Below are positions 37,413-48,059 of a stretch of DNA of 64,000 nucleotides, in pieces; within the stretch, counting starts at the first letter, position 1, and every line of letters begins with the position of its first letter. The stretch spans positions 124,001 to 188,000 of the forward strand of contig JAGYIJ010000002.1 of assembly GCA_018402685.1 (NCBI GenBank). Direction: 5' to 3'. The stretch comes from Aquiluna sp. Lineage in GTDB: Bacteria; Actinomycetota; Actinomycetes; Actinomycetales; Microbacteriaceae. A model generated the notes under the pieces. It was not told the origin of the DNA. It saw nothing but the letters and a program-made list of their open reading frames with translations, and ran no database searches. Both the position numbers and the translations under genes were made by a program.

Positions 37413-40400
37413 CGATCAGGGCCTTTCTCTCTAGTGCGTGCTGCTGCAGTGGTTTGACTCTAAAGCGTCCCTCCCGAACCGCCTCAAAGGAACCAATCGC
37501 AGCGCTCAGTTGAGCGGCCGTGGTGAAGATTGGCTTATCTGCTGCGGTGGTGGCGGCTCGGATTTCATAGCCATCGACCCGGGCATCTGCTCCTGATGGT
37601 GTGTTCACCACAACATCGACCTCACCCGCGGTGATCATGTCCACAATCGAGCGCTGATCACCCTGAGCCTGGGAGTGCTTGATGACCTCCTCGGCAACGA
37701 TGCCGTGACGGCCAAGCATTCTTGCAGTTCCGGAGGTGGCCAGGATTCTAAAGCCGAGCTGCGAGAGCCTGCGAACAGGAAGCAACAGTTGCGGCTTGTC
37801 TCGATCGGCGACCGAAACGAACACCGTGCCACTTAGTGGAAGTGCTGAACCGGCTCCGGCCTGCGACTTAGCGAATGCGGTTGGGAAATCGGAATCAATC
37901 CCCATCACCTCGCCGGTGGAGCGCATCTCGGGGCCAAGCAGTGAGTCAACAAAGCGGCCGTCCTTGGTGGCAAACCGCTTGAAGGGCAAGACCGCTTCCT
38001 TGACCGAGACCGATGTTCCCGGCGGCAAGAACCTGCCGTCGTGCTTTGGAAGGTGACCCTCTGAGACCAGCTCCCTAATGGTTTTACCAATCATGACCAA
38101 GGAGGCTGCCTTGGCGAGCGTAATACCAAGTGCCTTAGAGACAAAGGGCACCGTTCTAGAAGCTCTTGGGTTTGCTTCGAGCACGTAGAGCACATCTGAG
38201 GCAAGAGCAAACTGCACGTTTATTAGCCCCTTCACATCTAGGCCCTCGGCAATCAGCTTGGTCGCACTAGCGACCCTCTCGATTTGAGCATCGCTCAGGG
38301 TGATTGGCGGCAGGGTGCAGCTGGAGTCTCCGGAGTGGATACCGGCCTCTTCGATGTGCTCCATGACGCCACCGACATAAAGTTCGTGACCGTCATAGAG
38401 CGCGTCAATGTCAATTTCGATCGCGTCATCTAGGAATCGATCAACCAGTAGTGGGTGCGTTGCATCCACCAGCGCGTGCTCGGCAATGCGATCGAAGTAG
38501 CCGCCAAGTGACTTTTCGTCATAGACAATCTCCATGCCTCGTCCGCCGAGCACAAAGCTTGGCCTAACCAGCACCGGGTATCCAATTCGGTTCGCTACCG
38601 CAACCGCACTTGGCAGGTCTGTTGCAATGCCGTTTGCCGGAGCCAATAGACCAGCTGCATCCAGGATCTGCTGGAACTGACCGCGCTCTTCGGCGCGGTC
38701 AATCGAATCTGGGCTGGTTCCCAAGATTGGGATCCCAGCTTCTTTGATGCCCTGAGCCAACCCGAGCGCGGTTTGGCCGCCGAGTTGAACAAGAACCCCC
38801 ATTAGCTCACCAGAAGCGCGCTCGGCCTCGATCACCTCAAGAACATCTTCCAGGGTGAGCGGCTCGAAGTAGAGCCGGTCCGAGGTGTCGTAGTCGGTAG
38901 AAACCGTCTCGGGGTTGCAGTTGATCATGATGGTCTCGAAACCCGCATCTCGCAGTGCGAATGCTGCATGCACGCAGGAGTAGTCAAACTCGACCCCCTG
39001 ACCGATTCGGTTTGGACCACTTCCCAAAATCACTACCTTCTTGCGATCTGAGGGCACCACCTCGGTGAATTGCTCATACGAGGAGTAGTGATATGGAGTC
39101 AGCGCGGGGAACTCCCCCGCACAGGTGTCTACGGTCTTGAAGATTGGCCGAAGGTTTAGTTCATAGCGCAGGCTTCTCATGGTCTTTTCATCGGTTTGGC
39201 GCAGCTGGGCAAGCTGGGCATCGCTGAAACCGTGTTCCTTTGCTCGCTTCAGCGAGTCTCGGTCAATCTCAGGAAGCTTTTGGAACCAGTCGGCGATCTC
39301 ATTGATTAGCACCACCTGGTCGATGAACCAGGGATCAATCTTGGTTGCCTCAAATACCTCTTCCGCAGTTGCTCCAGCACGAAGTGCTTGCTGCAACTGA
39401 ACCAGTCGTGCATCGGTTGGGGTGGCAATGGCGGTTAGCAAATCTTCCTTGCTGGCAGGGATCTCTCCCCAGTGGAAACTCGAGCCACGCTTCTCCAATG
39501 ACCGCAATGCCTTTTGCAGGGCCTGAGTGAAGGTCCTTCCAATGGCCATCGCTTCACCGACGCTCTTCATGGTCGTGGTCAAGGTGGTGTCGGCAGCGGG
39601 GAACTTCTCAAAGGCAAATCTTGGTACTTTCACGACTATGTAGTCCAGGGTCGGTTCAAATGAAGCCGGGGTGACCTTGGTGATGTCGTTTGGAATTTCA
39701 TCGAGGGTGTAGCCAATGGCTAGCTTTGCCGCAATCTTGGCAATTGGGAAACCGGTCGCCTTGGATGCCAAAGCGGAAGAGCGCGAGACTCTCGGGTTCA
39801 TTTCAATGACGATTACCCTGCCGTCTTTCGGGTCAACCGCGAATTGAATGTTGCAACCTCCGGTGTCGACACCAACGTCGCGGATGATTCGGATTGAGAT
39901 GTCCCTGAGGTTCTGATACTCGCGGTCCGTGAGAGTCAAGGCTGGTGCAACGGTGATTGAGTCACCGGTGTGAACACCGACGGGATCGAAGTTCTCAATC
40001 GAACAAACCACCACTGAGTTATCGTTCTTATCTCGCATGAGCTCTAGCTCATACTCTTTCCAGCCCAGGATTGACTCCTCCAGGAGCACTTCGGAGGTCG
40101 GAGACGCCTGTATGCCCGCTCCAGCGATTCGACGCAGGTCCTTCTCGTCATAGGCAAAGCCAGAACCGAGTCCACCCATGGTGAAGCTTGGGCGGACCAC
40201 TAGCGGGTAACCCAGCTTGGCTGCTCCTTCCAGGACTTCTTCCATGTTGTGAGCGATGTAGCTCTTGGCTACATCTGCGCCGGCGTCTAGAACGAGCTGT
40301 TTGAATTCCTGGCGGTCCTCGCCGGCTCGAATCGCTGCAACATTGGCACCAATCAGCTCAACCCCGTACTTCTCGAGTGAACCGCGCTCATAGAGCGCCA

Positions 40401-40698
40401 TGGCCGCATTGAGAGCGGTCTGACCACCAAGGGTCGGCAAGATTGCATCCGGCTTCTCCTTTTCGATAATTGCCTCAATCACCTCAGGGGTGATTGGTTC
40501 GACGTAGGTGGCATCTGCGAAGTCGGGATCGGTCATGATGGTGGCGGGGTTCGAGTTGATCAGGATGACCCTGATGCCTTCTTCCTGCAACACCCGGCAC
40601 GCTTGGGTACCCGAGTAGTCAAACTCACAGGCCTGTCCAATCACGATTGGGCCAGAACCAATTACCAGAACGGAATTTATGTCTGGTCTTTTGGGCAT
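37405..40698 (-). CDS. carB: Carbamoyl phosphate synthase, large subunit
   Basis: Makes carbamoyl phosphate from bicarbonate, ammonia and two ATP, for pyrimidines and arginine. The 1097-residue protein has the two homologous ATP-grasp halves, each starting with a PreATP-grasp fold ([40 protein letters not shown]) and holding [14 protein letters not shown] and [16 protein letters not shown]-terminal MGS-like allosteric domain follows. Shares one base with the carA stop (TAATG). No frame damage, unlike its upstream neighbours. Confidence 0.98.
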   Translation of the reverse strand: MPKRPDINSVLVIGSGPIVIGQACEFDYSGTQACRVLQEEGIRVILINSNPATIMTDPDFADATYVEPITPEVIEAIIEKEKPDAILPTLGGQTALNAAMALYERGSLEKYGVELIGANVAAIRAGEDRQEFKQLVLDAGADVAKSYIAHNMEEVLEGAAKLGYPLVVRPSFTMGGLGSGFAYDEKDLRRIAGAGIQASPTSEVLLEESILGWKEYELELMRDKNDNSVVVCSIENFDPVGVHTGDSITVAPALTLTDREYQNLRDISIRIIRDVGVDTGGCNIQFAVDPKDGRVIVIEMNPRVSRSSALASKATGFPIAKIAAKLAIGYTLDEIPNDITKVTPASFEPTLDYIVVKVPRFAFEKFPAADTTLTTTMKSVGEAMAIGRTFTQALQKALRSLEKRGSSFHWGEIPASKEDLLTAIATPTDARLVQLQQALRAGATAEEVFEATKIDPWFIDQVVLINEIADWFQKLPEIDRDSLKRAKEHGFSDAQLAQLRQTDEKTMRSLRYELNLRPIFKTVDTCAGEFPALTPYHYSSYEQFTEVVPSDRKKVVILGSGPNRIGQGVEFDYSCVHAAFALRDAGFETIMINCNPETVSTDYDTSDRLYFEPLTLEDVLEVIEAERASGELMGVLVQLGGQTALGLAQGIKEAGIPILGTSPDSIDRAEERGQFQQILDAAGLLAPANGIATDLPSAVAVANRIGYPVLVRPSFVLGGRGMEIVYDEKSLGGYFDRIAEHALVDATHPLLVDRFLDDAIEIDIDALYDGHELYVGGVMEHIEEAGIHSGDSSCTLPPITLSDAQIERVASATKLIAEGLDVKGLINVQFALASDVLYVLEANPRASRTVPFVSKALGITLAKAASLVMIGKTIRELVSEGHLPKHDGRFLPPGTSVSVKEAVLPFKRFATKDGRFVDSLLGPEMRSTGEVMGIDSDFPTAFAKSQAGAGSALPLSGTVFVSVADRDKPQLLLPVRRLSQLGFRILATSGTARMLGRHGIVAEEVIKHSQAQGDQRSIVDMITAGEVDVVVNTPSGADARVDGYEIRAATTAADKPIFTTAAQLSAAIGSFEAVREGRFRVKPLQQHALERKALIGG

Positions 40699-41810
40699 TA
40701 GTTCTTCTCCTGAATCATGCTGACAAACTTGTCAAATAGGTAGTGCGAATCGTGCGGGCCGGCCGCGGCTTCGGGGTGGTACTGGACTGAGAAGGCTCTG
40801 ATGTCTTCACACTCGAGCCCTTCGACCACGCCATCGTTCAGGCCGCGGTGAGAAACCCGGACGTTGCCAAAGCCCTGAGGGCTTTGAGCTTCATCTTCCT
40901 CAAACTTGACGGCGAAGCCGTGATTGTGTGCAGTGACCTCGACCTGACCGGTGGCCTTTTGCATCACCGGTTGATTTATGCCGCGATGGCCAAAGTCAAG
41001 TTTGTAGGTGTCAAAACCAAGCGCCCTACCAAGAAGCTGATTTCCAAAGCAGATGCCAAAGAACGGCACGTCTTTTCTGAGAACCTCCCGAAGCATCTTT
41101 ACCTGATCCTCGCTTGCCTCCGGGTCACCCGGGCCATTTGAGAAAAACACTCCGTCTGGGCTAGCACTGAGAATCTCCTCAGCCGTTGCACTGGCTGGAA
41201 AGACCTCCATCTCAACACCGCGGGATGCCAGGTGCTCGAGAGTCGACTTTTTGATCCCCAAATCCAAGATTGCAACCTTGCCGATTCTCTCCCCCTCGGC
41301 CGCAATGATGTAGCTGTTCGGTGTTGTTACGACGTCGCTTAGTTTCAGTCCGGCCATCTTGGGCGCTGTTTGAACCTGTTCGAGCATTTGTTCCTGAGTG
41401 AGATCCAGGTTTGAAAAGATTCCTGCCCGCATTGCTCCGAGTGATCGGATTTTCAGGGTGAGAGCTCTGGTGTCCAAGTTTGAGATTCCAACAATCCCCT
41501 GTGACTCTAGGTCTGACTGAAGGGTTCGCTCAGATCTGAAGTTGGAGGCCATTCGAGAGGGTTCTTTCACCACGTAACCGGCAACCCAGATCTGGGAGGA
41601 CTCCTCGTCGCGCGCGTTCATTCCTACGATGCCAATGTGGGGGGCGGTCTGCAACACGATCTGCCCCGCATAGCTTGGGTCGGTGATGGTCTCTTGGTAG
41701 CCGGTCATGCCGGTTGCAAATACCAGCTCCCCGGTTGTCTTTCCCGTGGCTCCAAGAGGTTCACCCTCGAATACGGTTCCGTCTTCCAATACCAAATAGG
41801 CCTCAGCCAC
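40698..41810 (-). CDS. carA: Carbamoyl phosphate synthase, small subunit
   Basis: Glutaminase subunit feeding ammonia to CarB. The 370-residue protein has the N-terminal CPSase domain ([37 protein letters not shown]) and a class I glutamine amidotransferase domain with nucleophile Cys in [16 protein letters not shown] and the His-Glu pair in [16 protein letters not shown] start at 41810 with AGGGG upstream, overlapping the membrane-protein gene by eight bases. Confidence 0.97.
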   Translation of the reverse strand: MAEAYLVLEDGTVFEGEPLGATGKTTGELVFATGMTGYQETITDPSYAGQIVLQTAPHIGIVGMNARDEESSQIWVAGYVVKEPSRMASNFRSERTLQSDLESQGIVGISNLDTRALTLKIRSLGAMRAGIFSNLDLTQEQMLEQVQTAPKMAGLKLSDVVTTPNSYIIAAEGERIGKVAILDLGIKKSTLEHLASRGVEMEVFPASATAEEILSASPDGVFFSNGPGDPEASEDQVKMLREVLRKDVPFFGICFGNQLLGRALGFDTYKLDFGHRGINQPVMQKATGQVEVTAHNHGFAVKFEEDEAQSPQGFGNVRVSHRGLNDGVVEGLECEDIRAFSVQYHPEAAAGPHDSHYLFDKFVSMIQEKN

Positions 41811-42292
41811 GTTTTACCCCTGTCACTTTTTCGATTGCGTCTTCATACTCTTTGCGCTTGCTAGCGCTAACCACCCTGAGATTCGTCATTACCTCTAGAT
41901 CTCCCAAGCGCCAAACCAAGACCATCAGTCCGTCGCGCTCAACACCCTTGTCGATTGTTGCGCTAGCGCGAGTTAGCGCAATCAGGTCGTTTTTGGGAAT
42001 GTGCAAGCTTGGTTCGCCGACTCGCTCAATCGAGATGCCCGCCTCAGATAAAAAGATCTTGGCCTTGCCTCGGCCGCCGAGTCGGTGCGCCCAGACTCTA
42101 GAAAGTGGGCTGATCGCAAACACGGTGCTGGCATAAAAGGCGTCTCCGAGTTCAACCCCGCCGACACTCTGAGCTGGAGCGGGGATGGTCAACTGCTGCT
42201 CCTGCTTACGTCTTTGCACAGAGCGATAAACCCGCCAGGCAATCAAAAACACCAGCGCAACCAATGAGCGTGCCAATTACTTCGCGAATCAT
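41803..42292 (-). CDS. Small membrane protein between pyrC and carA, frameshifted as sequenced
   Basis: An N-terminal helix followed by a soluble domain of about 120 residues, resembling the membrane protein at the same place in mycobacteria (Rv1382, between pyrC and carA). The visible frame starts only at a TTG at 42276. An ATG at 42292 overlaps the pyrC stop as ATGA and reads [11 protein letters not shown], then slips. Dropping one base from 42259-42260 joins it to [14 protein letters not shown] and gives 162 residues. The joined helix is continuous, so I take 42292 as the true start. Function unknown. Confidence 0.8.
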
Positions 42293-43556
42293 TTCGCAAC
42301 CAACTTTCGGTCCTCAACGGTGAAGCGGCCGCGGTAAATGGTCATGACTACCTCGCCGGGCAGCTTCATGCCGGCGAAGGGATTGTTGTGGCTCTTGGAG
42401 TGCGTGCTCGGGCTGATAGTTCTCGCTGAAGCCGGGTCAATCAGCGTTAGGTTGGCAACTGCACCAACAGCAATTTGCCCATGATCACTCAGACCGGCTA
42501 TTTGCGCGGGCTTTTCGCTAAGTACCGATTGGAATCGCTCCCAGTTTGACTTGCCAGAATCAATAAGGACCTGCTGGAGAACGCTGGCGGCATTCTCAAG
42601 ACCCACCATTCCAAATGCTGCGCTGTCCCACTCGCACTCCTTTTTCTCGGCTGAGTGCGGGGCGTGGTCGGTGCCAACAACGTCGATGGTTCCATCGATT
42701 AGGGCCTCTTGCAGAGCTTTGGTGTCTTCGCTTTTGCGAAGCGGCGGATTGACCTTGTAGACCGGGTCGTAACTTCGAACCAGATCCTCGGTTAGCAACA
42801 GGTGGTGCGGAGTGACCTCTGCAGTTAGGTCAATGCCCTGCTTTTTGCCCAGCGCACCACATCCACCGCTCCTGCGGTGGTGAGGTGACAGACGTGCAGT
42901 CTCGAGCCCGTCTTTTGAGCAAGCAGAGCATCGCGCTCGATGATCTTCTCCTCGGCCTCGGCTGGCCAGCCTGTGAGTCCAAGTTCGGTGGCCAGTGCAC
43001 CCTCGTTCATTTGCGCACCTGGAGTCAAAGTGGGGTCCTGAGCGTGCTGGGCGATCACTCCCCCAAACTTCTTCACGGCAACTAGTGCCTGCTCCATTAG
43101 CTTTTCGTCAAAGACACAGACTCCATCGTCGCTAAAGACCTTCACATTTGCCTTCGAGGACGCCATCTCGGTAATGGCTGATAGCTCTTTGCCCAAAAGT
43201 CCTTTTGTCACCGCTCCGATTGGTTGAACGTCCACATACCCGGCAGCTAGCCCAAGTTCGTAGACCTCTTCAACCAGCTCGGCAGTGTCCGAGACCGGAG
43301 CGGTATTTGCCATCGACAACACTGCGGTGTAGCCGCCGGCGGCGGCTGATCGCGATCCGGTCAGCACCGTTTCGCTTGCCTCGAACCCGGGCTCTCGAAG
43401 GTGAGTGTGAACATCAACGAAGCCTGGAAGTACCACCAGCCCAGTGCAATCAATACCAGGTTCAGAGAGCTTCCCGATTTCGACTATCACTCCCTTGTCA
43501 ATCTTGATGTCGACAATCTCTGCTTTAGCGTTCTGAGCATTTTTGAGAATGATCAT
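42289..43556 (-). CDS. pyrC: Dihydroorotase, frameshifted as sequenced
   Basis: Ring closure of carbamoyl aspartate to dihydroorotate. The first part (to about 42840) holds the metal site PGFVDVHTHLREPG, IAQHAQDP and LHVCHLTTAGAVDVVRWAK, then stops. The second part continues as LLTEDLVRSYDPVYKVNPPL with the catalytic Asp in VGTDHAPHS. Adding one A to the coding-strand A5 run (T-run 42842-42846) gives KKQGIDLTAEVTPHHLLL and 422 residues. This is the only apparent deletion among the breaks. The ATG shares one base with the pyrB stop. Confidence 0.92.
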
Positions 43557-44489
43557 CAGGCATCCCCTCCGGCTAGAACCTGATACAAAACCGCCATTCG
43601 AACCGAGACCCCATTGGCGACCTGCTCCAAGATGGCAGCTCTTGGGTCATCTGCGGCCTCCGAGGAGATTTCTAGTCCCCGGTTCATCGGACCCGGATGC
43701 AAGATCAAGCAGTCTTTCTTTAGCGAGGCGAGCCTTTGGTCCGCCAAGGACCAGTTCGCCGCATACTCCCGCTCTGAACCAAGACGATTCTCAGTCATCC
43801 GCTCACGCTGGACTCTGAGCATCATCACAACATCCGGCTGGTGGGAAAGTGATTCTTCAAAACTCAGCGAGGTCTTCACTCCCAGCTTCTCAATGCCAAT
43901 TGGCATCAAGGTCTTCGGGCCCAGCAACCTCAACTTTGGCACCGAGCGTTTGCAGTAGGTGAATGTTTGAACGGGCGACTCTGGAGTGCTTGATGTCCCC
44001 GACAATCAAAACCTTTATGCCCTTTAGATCGGATCCAGGTGCGAGGCGCTGGCGAATTGTCATTGCATCCAAAAGGGCTTGGGTCGGGTGTTCGTGAGAG
44101 CCATCACCGGCGTTCACGATCGAGGCCGAAATCCAGCCCCGGTGGGCGAGGTTGTGTGCGGCACCAGATGCCGGATGGCGAATCACAATGGCATCGGCCC
44201 CCAGGGCCTCAAGGGTCTGCGCGGTGTCTTTGAGGCTCTCACCCTTTGATAGTGACGAGGTTGCCGCCGAGAAGTTGATGACGTCGGCGCTGAGTCTGGT
44301 GGCCGCGATTTCAAAGCTGATGCGAGTTCTGGTGGAGTTCTCCACAAAGAGGTTGACAATCGTCTTTCCTCTAAGAGCGGGCAACCGTTTCACCTCGCGC
44401 TGTGAAACAGCACCAAGCTCTTGGGCGTTGTCGAGCAGTCCAAGTGCCTGATCTTTGGTTAGGTCCGCTGTCGAAATCAAGTGCTTCAC
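43556..44489 (-). CDS. pyrB: Aspartate carbamoyltransferase, frameshifted as sequenced
   Basis: Joins carbamoyl phosphate and aspartate, the first committed step of pyrimidine synthesis. The first part has the carbamoyl phosphate site [20 protein letters not shown] and [18 protein letters not shown], and runs to AKVEVAGP. The second part goes on as [15 protein letters not shown] with [12 protein letters not shown] near the end. Removing one base from GGGCCC at 43917-43922 joins [12 protein letters not shown] and gives 310 residues, a normal length. The ATG overlaps pyrR by four bases. No regulatory subunit gene is seen, as usual outside enterics and archaea. Confidence 0.92.
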
Positions 44490-45016
44490 TGGTCAATCAC
44501 CACCAGGTCGTCAGTATCGATCTCTTTCAAAAACACCGAGACCCGCTCTTTTGTTGAGGTCGGTAGATTCTTTCCAACAAAATCCGGGCGGATTGGTAGC
44601 TCTCGGTGTCCACGGTCTGCCAGGACAGCGAGCTTCACCTGGCGGGGTCGTCCGATGTTGGTAATCGCATCGAGCGCTGCGCGAACCGTTCTGCCCGAAA
44701 ACAGCACATCATCGACCAACACGACCACTTTGCCCTCGAGAGATGCGGTTGGAATATCCGTGGGAGCCATTCTGCGCTCTTTGGACACAAGGTCATCGCG
44801 ATACATCGTGATGTCCAAAACCCCAGCGGGAGTTTGGTACTCGGGTTCAATCTGGGTAATGATTTTGGCAATGCGATTGGCCAAGTGGATTCCACGAGTG
44901 GGAATTCCGAGAATGATTAGGTCTTGAAAACCCTCGTTAGCTTCGAGGATTTCGTGAGCGATTCGCCTGAGGCATCGCTCGATGTCTTGTGCATCAAGCA
45001 CGGTTCGTTGGCTCAT
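44486..45016 (-). CDS. pyrR: PyrR pyrimidine operon regulator and uracil phosphoribosyltransferase
   Basis: RNA-binding regulator that senses UMP/UTP and has weak uracil phosphoribosyltransferase activity. The 176-residue protein has the PRPP-binding motif [19 protein letters not shown] near 95-113, [12 protein letters not shown] and DITMYRDDL. First gene of pyrR-B-C-(membrane)-carA-carB-pyrF. ATG at 45016 with AAGGAG six bases upstream; this site lies within a PyrR-binding loop, so it probably represses its own translation. Confidence 0.97.
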   Translation of the reverse strand: MSQRTVLDAQDIERCLRRIAHEILEANEGFQDLIILGIPTRGIHLANRIAKIITQIEPEYQTPAGVLDITMYRDDLVSKERRMAPTDIPTASLEGKVVVLVDDVLFSGRTVRAALDAITNIGRPRQVKLAVLADRGHRELPIRPDFVGKNLPTSTKERVSVFLKEIDTDDLVVIDQ

Positions 45017-45023
45017 GGCCAGC

Positions 45024-45044
45024 TCCTTCTTCGCCTCGCTGGAC
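45024..45044 (-). promoter_or_regulatory. PyrR-binding loop over the pyrR ribosome-binding site
   Basis: On the minus strand this reads GTCCAGCGAGGCG then AAGAAGGA. It matches the PyrR-binding consensus of Bacillus and mycobacteria (AGUCCAGAGAGGCU, then an AGAAGGA-like segment). The AAGGAG ribosome-binding site of pyrR overlaps its 3' end. No terminator hairpin follows, so translational repression, as shown for Mycobacterium smegmatis pyrR, is the likely mode rather than attenuation. Confidence 0.75.
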
Positions 45045-45080
45045 GAATTTAAAGGACATTTGCGCTAAAGCATAACAGCT

Positions 45081-45500
45081 CTAAAGAGCTGCGCCTCCTT
45101 TTGCAAGGCGAGCCAGAACGCCGTTGATAAATTTTGGAGAATCGTCTGTTGAATACTCGCTTGCTAGGGCAACCGCTTCGGCAATGGCCACCTCGTTGGG
45201 AACCTCTTCGTTATGCAAGATCTCCCATGCGCCCAATCTCAGAATCGCCCTATCGACATTGGGCATGCGCTCAAGGCTCCAGCCATCCGAGAGCATCTTG
45301 AGTTCGTTGTCAATTTGGTCGGCGTTGGTGAAATAGCCCATAAGCAGCATCTCTGCGTAATCGAAGATTGCTTCTTGGTTCTGGCGATCGGCTACCTCGT
45401 CATTGGTCTCTTTGAGAAGCAGCAGTGCGTCATCCTGGCGAACACCAGCTGCGTAGAGTGCGTCCAGAGCTCTTTTGCGTGCTTTGGTGCGGGCGCTCAA
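45081..45500 (-). CDS. nusB: Transcription antitermination factor NusB
   Basis: Binds boxA RNA with S10 (NusE) in rRNA antitermination. The 139-residue all-helical protein begins MSARTKARKRALDALYAA and has the conserved DRAILRLGAWEILH and PNEVAIAEAVALASEYST with PKFINGVLARLA. TTG start directly after the efp stop, so it is coupled to efp. The 64-base gap after it carries the pyrR leader. Confidence 0.96.
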   Translation of the reverse strand: MSARTKARKRALDALYAAGVRQDDALLLLKETNDEVADRQNQEAIFDYAEMLLMGYFTNADQIDNELKMLSDGWSLERMPNVDRAILRLGAWEILHNEEVPNEVAIAEAVALASEYSTDDSPKFINGVLARLAKGGAAL

Positions 45501-46064
45501 CTATTCGCTCACTCGGCCTAGGTATTCACCGGTTCTGGTGTCTACCTTGACCTTGGTGTTGTTCTCGATAAACAGTGGCACCTGAATCTGGTGACCGGTC
45601 TCGACGGTTGCGGGCTTGGTGCCACCACTTGAGCGATCCCCCTGCAGCCCAGGCTCGGTGAAGGTGATCTCCAAAACCACTGATGCTGGTAGTTCAACAT
45701 ATAGCGGGTTCCCCTCGTGCAGGGCAACTGTGGCCAGTTGGTTCTCTAAAAGGAAGTTGCTGGTCTCACCCATCACTGTGGCATCCACCGTGATCTGCTC
45801 GTAGTTGGTGCTGTCCATAAATACGTAACCGGAGCCATCGTTGTAGAGATACTGCATGTCTCTGCGGTCCACGTTGGCGGTCTCTATCTTGATGCCAGCG
45901 TTGAAAGTCTTGTCGACAACCTTGCCGCTTGTAACATTGCGCAGCTTGGTGCGCACAAAAGCTGGACCCTTGCCTGGCTTGACGTGCTGAAACTCGATAA
46001 CACTCCAGAGTTGGTTTTCAATCGAGAGCACCATGCCGTTTTTAAGATCGTTTGAGGTTGCCAT
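45501..46064 (-). CDS. efp: Elongation factor P
   Basis: Relieves ribosome stalling at polyproline. The 187-residue protein has the three beta-barrel domains of EF-P: the N-terminal loop in [16 protein letters not shown] carries the lysine modified in other bacteria, followed by [13 protein letters not shown] and the C-terminal [20 protein letters not shown]. Strong AAGGAG five bases before the ATG. Order efp-nusB is common in actinobacteria and firmicutes. Confidence 0.97.
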   Translation of the reverse strand: MATSNDLKNGMVLSIENQLWSVIEFQHVKPGKGPAFVRTKLRNVTSGKVVDKTFNAGIKIETANVDRRDMQYLYNDGSGYVFMDSTNYEQITVDATVMGETSNFLLENQLATVALHEGNPLYVELPASVVLEITFTEPGLQGDRSSGGTKPATVETGHQIQVPLFIENNTKVKVDTRTGEYLGRVSE

Positions 46065-46091
46065 TTTTCTCCTTGTTAGGCCTCTGAGATT

Positions 46092-46526
46092 CTAGCCGCG
46101 AGCCAGTTGCTCGATTGCTAGCAGGTAGCTATCGAGGCCAAACCCTGCGATGACGCCGGTGGCAACCGCTGAGATAACACTGGTCTGTCGGAACTCTTCG
46201 CGGGCGTGCGGATTGGAAATGTGTACCTCAATCAACTTGTTGCCAGCGGAGGTGTGAGCCGCGCAAGCATCCCTGAGCGCATAGGAGTAGTGGGTGAAGG
46301 CTGCTGGGTTCAAAACCACCGCAAGCTTGTTGGTGAATGCCTCGTGGATCCAACCAATTAGCTCATCTTCAGAGTTGGTTTGCCTGAAGTCAACTTCAAT
46401 ACCGAGCTCGTTAGCTCTACTCGTTATTGCCTTGTCGAACGCTTGTAGGTCCATGTCTCCATAGACTTCGGGCTCTCTTGCACCGAGCAAGTTCAGGTTG
46501 GGGCCATTCAAAACCAGGATCTTCAT
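46092..46526 (-). CDS. aroQ: 3-Dehydroquinate dehydratase, type II
   Basis: Third step of the shikimate pathway. The 144-residue protein has LNGPNLNLLGAREPEVYG with the catalytic Arg and Tyr, VLNPAAFTHYSYALRDA, the catalytic His in EVHISNPHAREEFR, and ISAVATGVIAGFG. Type II forms a dodecamer. Ten bases after aroB. Intact. Confidence 0.97.
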   Translation of the reverse strand: MKILVLNGPNLNLLGAREPEVYGDMDLQAFDKAITSRANELGIEVDFRQTNSEDELIGWIHEAFTNKLAVVLNPAAFTHYSYALRDACAAHTSAGNKLIEVHISNPHAREEFRQTSVISAVATGVIAGFGLDSYLLAIEQLARG

Positions 46527-46535
46527 GGCTAAACG

Positions 46536-47574
46536 CTATTCCACAATCGACTGAAAAGCCGTAAATAGCAGTTCTTTGGTCGGGGCATTCAGAATCGCTG
46601 GCTTTCCGATTCGCTCCAGAACAACAAACCGTAGTGAACCCGAGCGGCTCTTCTTGTCCCGCTGCATGGTCGCATAGAGCGGTTCCCAACGGTCTGCTCG
46701 ATAGCTAAGTGGAAGACCTAGGCCGCCCAGCACACTGCGATGTCTCTCGACATCAGCTTCACTGAGCCTTCCGGAGAGCAGAGCCAGCTCAGCGGCATAG
46801 ACCATGCCGATCGAAATCGCTGCTCCGTGACGCCAGTTGTAGCGCTCGGCATGCTCGATTGCATGGCCGAGGGTGTGGCCGTAATTCAGAAACTCCCGCT
46901 CACCAGTTTCTTTAAAATCAGCAAGGGTGATTCTTTCCTTGATGGCCACTGATCGTTTGGATGATTTCACGGAAGGTGTCGGAGCTGACATCGGTGGCTG
47001 CATCCCCTGACTCAATCGCTTCAAGAATCCAGGGATCTTCAATAAAGCCATACTTTGCGACCTCGGCCATTCCGGCCAGTAACTCGTTGCGAGGAAGGCT
47101 GTGCAGGGTGTCGAGGTCGATAAATACCTGGTGCGGCATGTGGAAAACCCCGACAAGATTCTTGCCCTCTTGGGTGTTTATACCCGTTTTGCCGCCAACC
47201 GCTGCATCCACCATGCCTAAAAGGGTGGTTGGTATCAGGATTGACCTAACTCCCCTGAGCCAAGTTGCTGCCACAAAACCGGATAGGTCGGTGGTGGAGC
47301 CACCACCGAGGCCGATAACGGCATCATTTCTCTGGAAATCAGCCTGCCCCATGATGTCCCAGCAGAATGCTGCCACCTCAACTCGCTTCGCTGCCTCAGC
47401 CGCCGGCACCTCGGCCAAGAGCGCTTCGAAACCCTGAGTAACGAGGGTTTCCCTCAGCACCTCGGCGGTGGCGGCTAGTGGTTGCGGATAAACAATCAGA
47501 GCCTTTTTGACTCCGTCTAGAGATCCGGCAACGTCCTCGAGCAGGCCGCGACCAATAATCGCGTTAGTTTTCAA
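46536..47574 (-). CDS. aroB: 3-Dehydroquinate synthase, frameshifted as sequenced
   Basis: Second step of the shikimate pathway, NAD- and metal-dependent. The first part has GLGGGSTTDLSGFVAATW, TTLLGMVDAAVGGKTGIN and EVAKYGFIEDP, and runs to FREIIQ. The rest continues one frame over as RSVAIKERITLADFKETG with the metal ligands in FLNYGHTLGHAIEH. Dropping one base from the T-run 46956-46958 gives EIIQRSVAIKER and 345 residues, a normal length. TTG start with GAGGAG upstream, overlapping aroK by 11 bases. Confidence 0.92.
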
Positions 47575-48059
47575 CGGCTAGCTCCTCGAGTTCGGTCATA
47601 AGAGTTCTGATTGGTCTAGAACCTGTGAACAGTGTGGCATCTGCGGCAAGTCGGTATGCCTCGACTCGCTCTGCATAAATTCTCTCCCAAGCCTCCGGGT
47701 CATTTTTTAGAAGCGGCCTTTTATCCAAGTTGATTTTTCCCAGCACAGATTGGGCATCAGTGTCTAAGAAGATAACGCGGTGACCCCTTGAGGAGTTCGC
47801 GGTTGGCCTCCTTGAGTAGCACACCACCGCCGGTGGCAACCACGTCAAACTCGCTAAGAGCTCGCTCTAGGGCTTTGGTTTCGAGGGTTCGAAAGTGTTC
47901 CTCACCATGCTTTTCAAAGATTCTGGTTATTGAGCCATGACGAGCACCAATCAAGCGATCGGTGTCGGCAAAGGAGACACCAAGTCGTTTTGCGAGTTTT
48001 TTGCCCAGCGTGGTTTTGCCGGCTCCCATGGGGCCAACCAGCACAATTGCCCGGGACAT
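47564..48059 (-). CDS. aroK: Shikimate kinase, frameshifted as sequenced
   Basis: Phosphorylates shikimate. The first part has the P-loop LVGPMGAGKTTLGKKLA, the DTD motif in FADTDRLI, and VVATGGGVLLKEANRELLK. The second part continues as HRVIFLDTDAQSVLGKI with LDKRPLL. Removing one base from the C-run 47784-47787 gives RELLKGHRVIFL and 164 residues, a normal length. The ATG shares one base with the aroC stop (TAATG). Confidence 0.92.

Noticed and set aside
42289-42798. The second half of pyrC as a separate short dihydroorotase
   Set aside because: It begins mid-domain, right where the upstream part stops, and one added base joins both.
46536-47156. The 206-residue frame at the aroB 3' end as a separate gene
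   Set aside because: Its first 70 residues have no homology and are the shifted frame of aroB; only the part after RSVAIKER is aroB.
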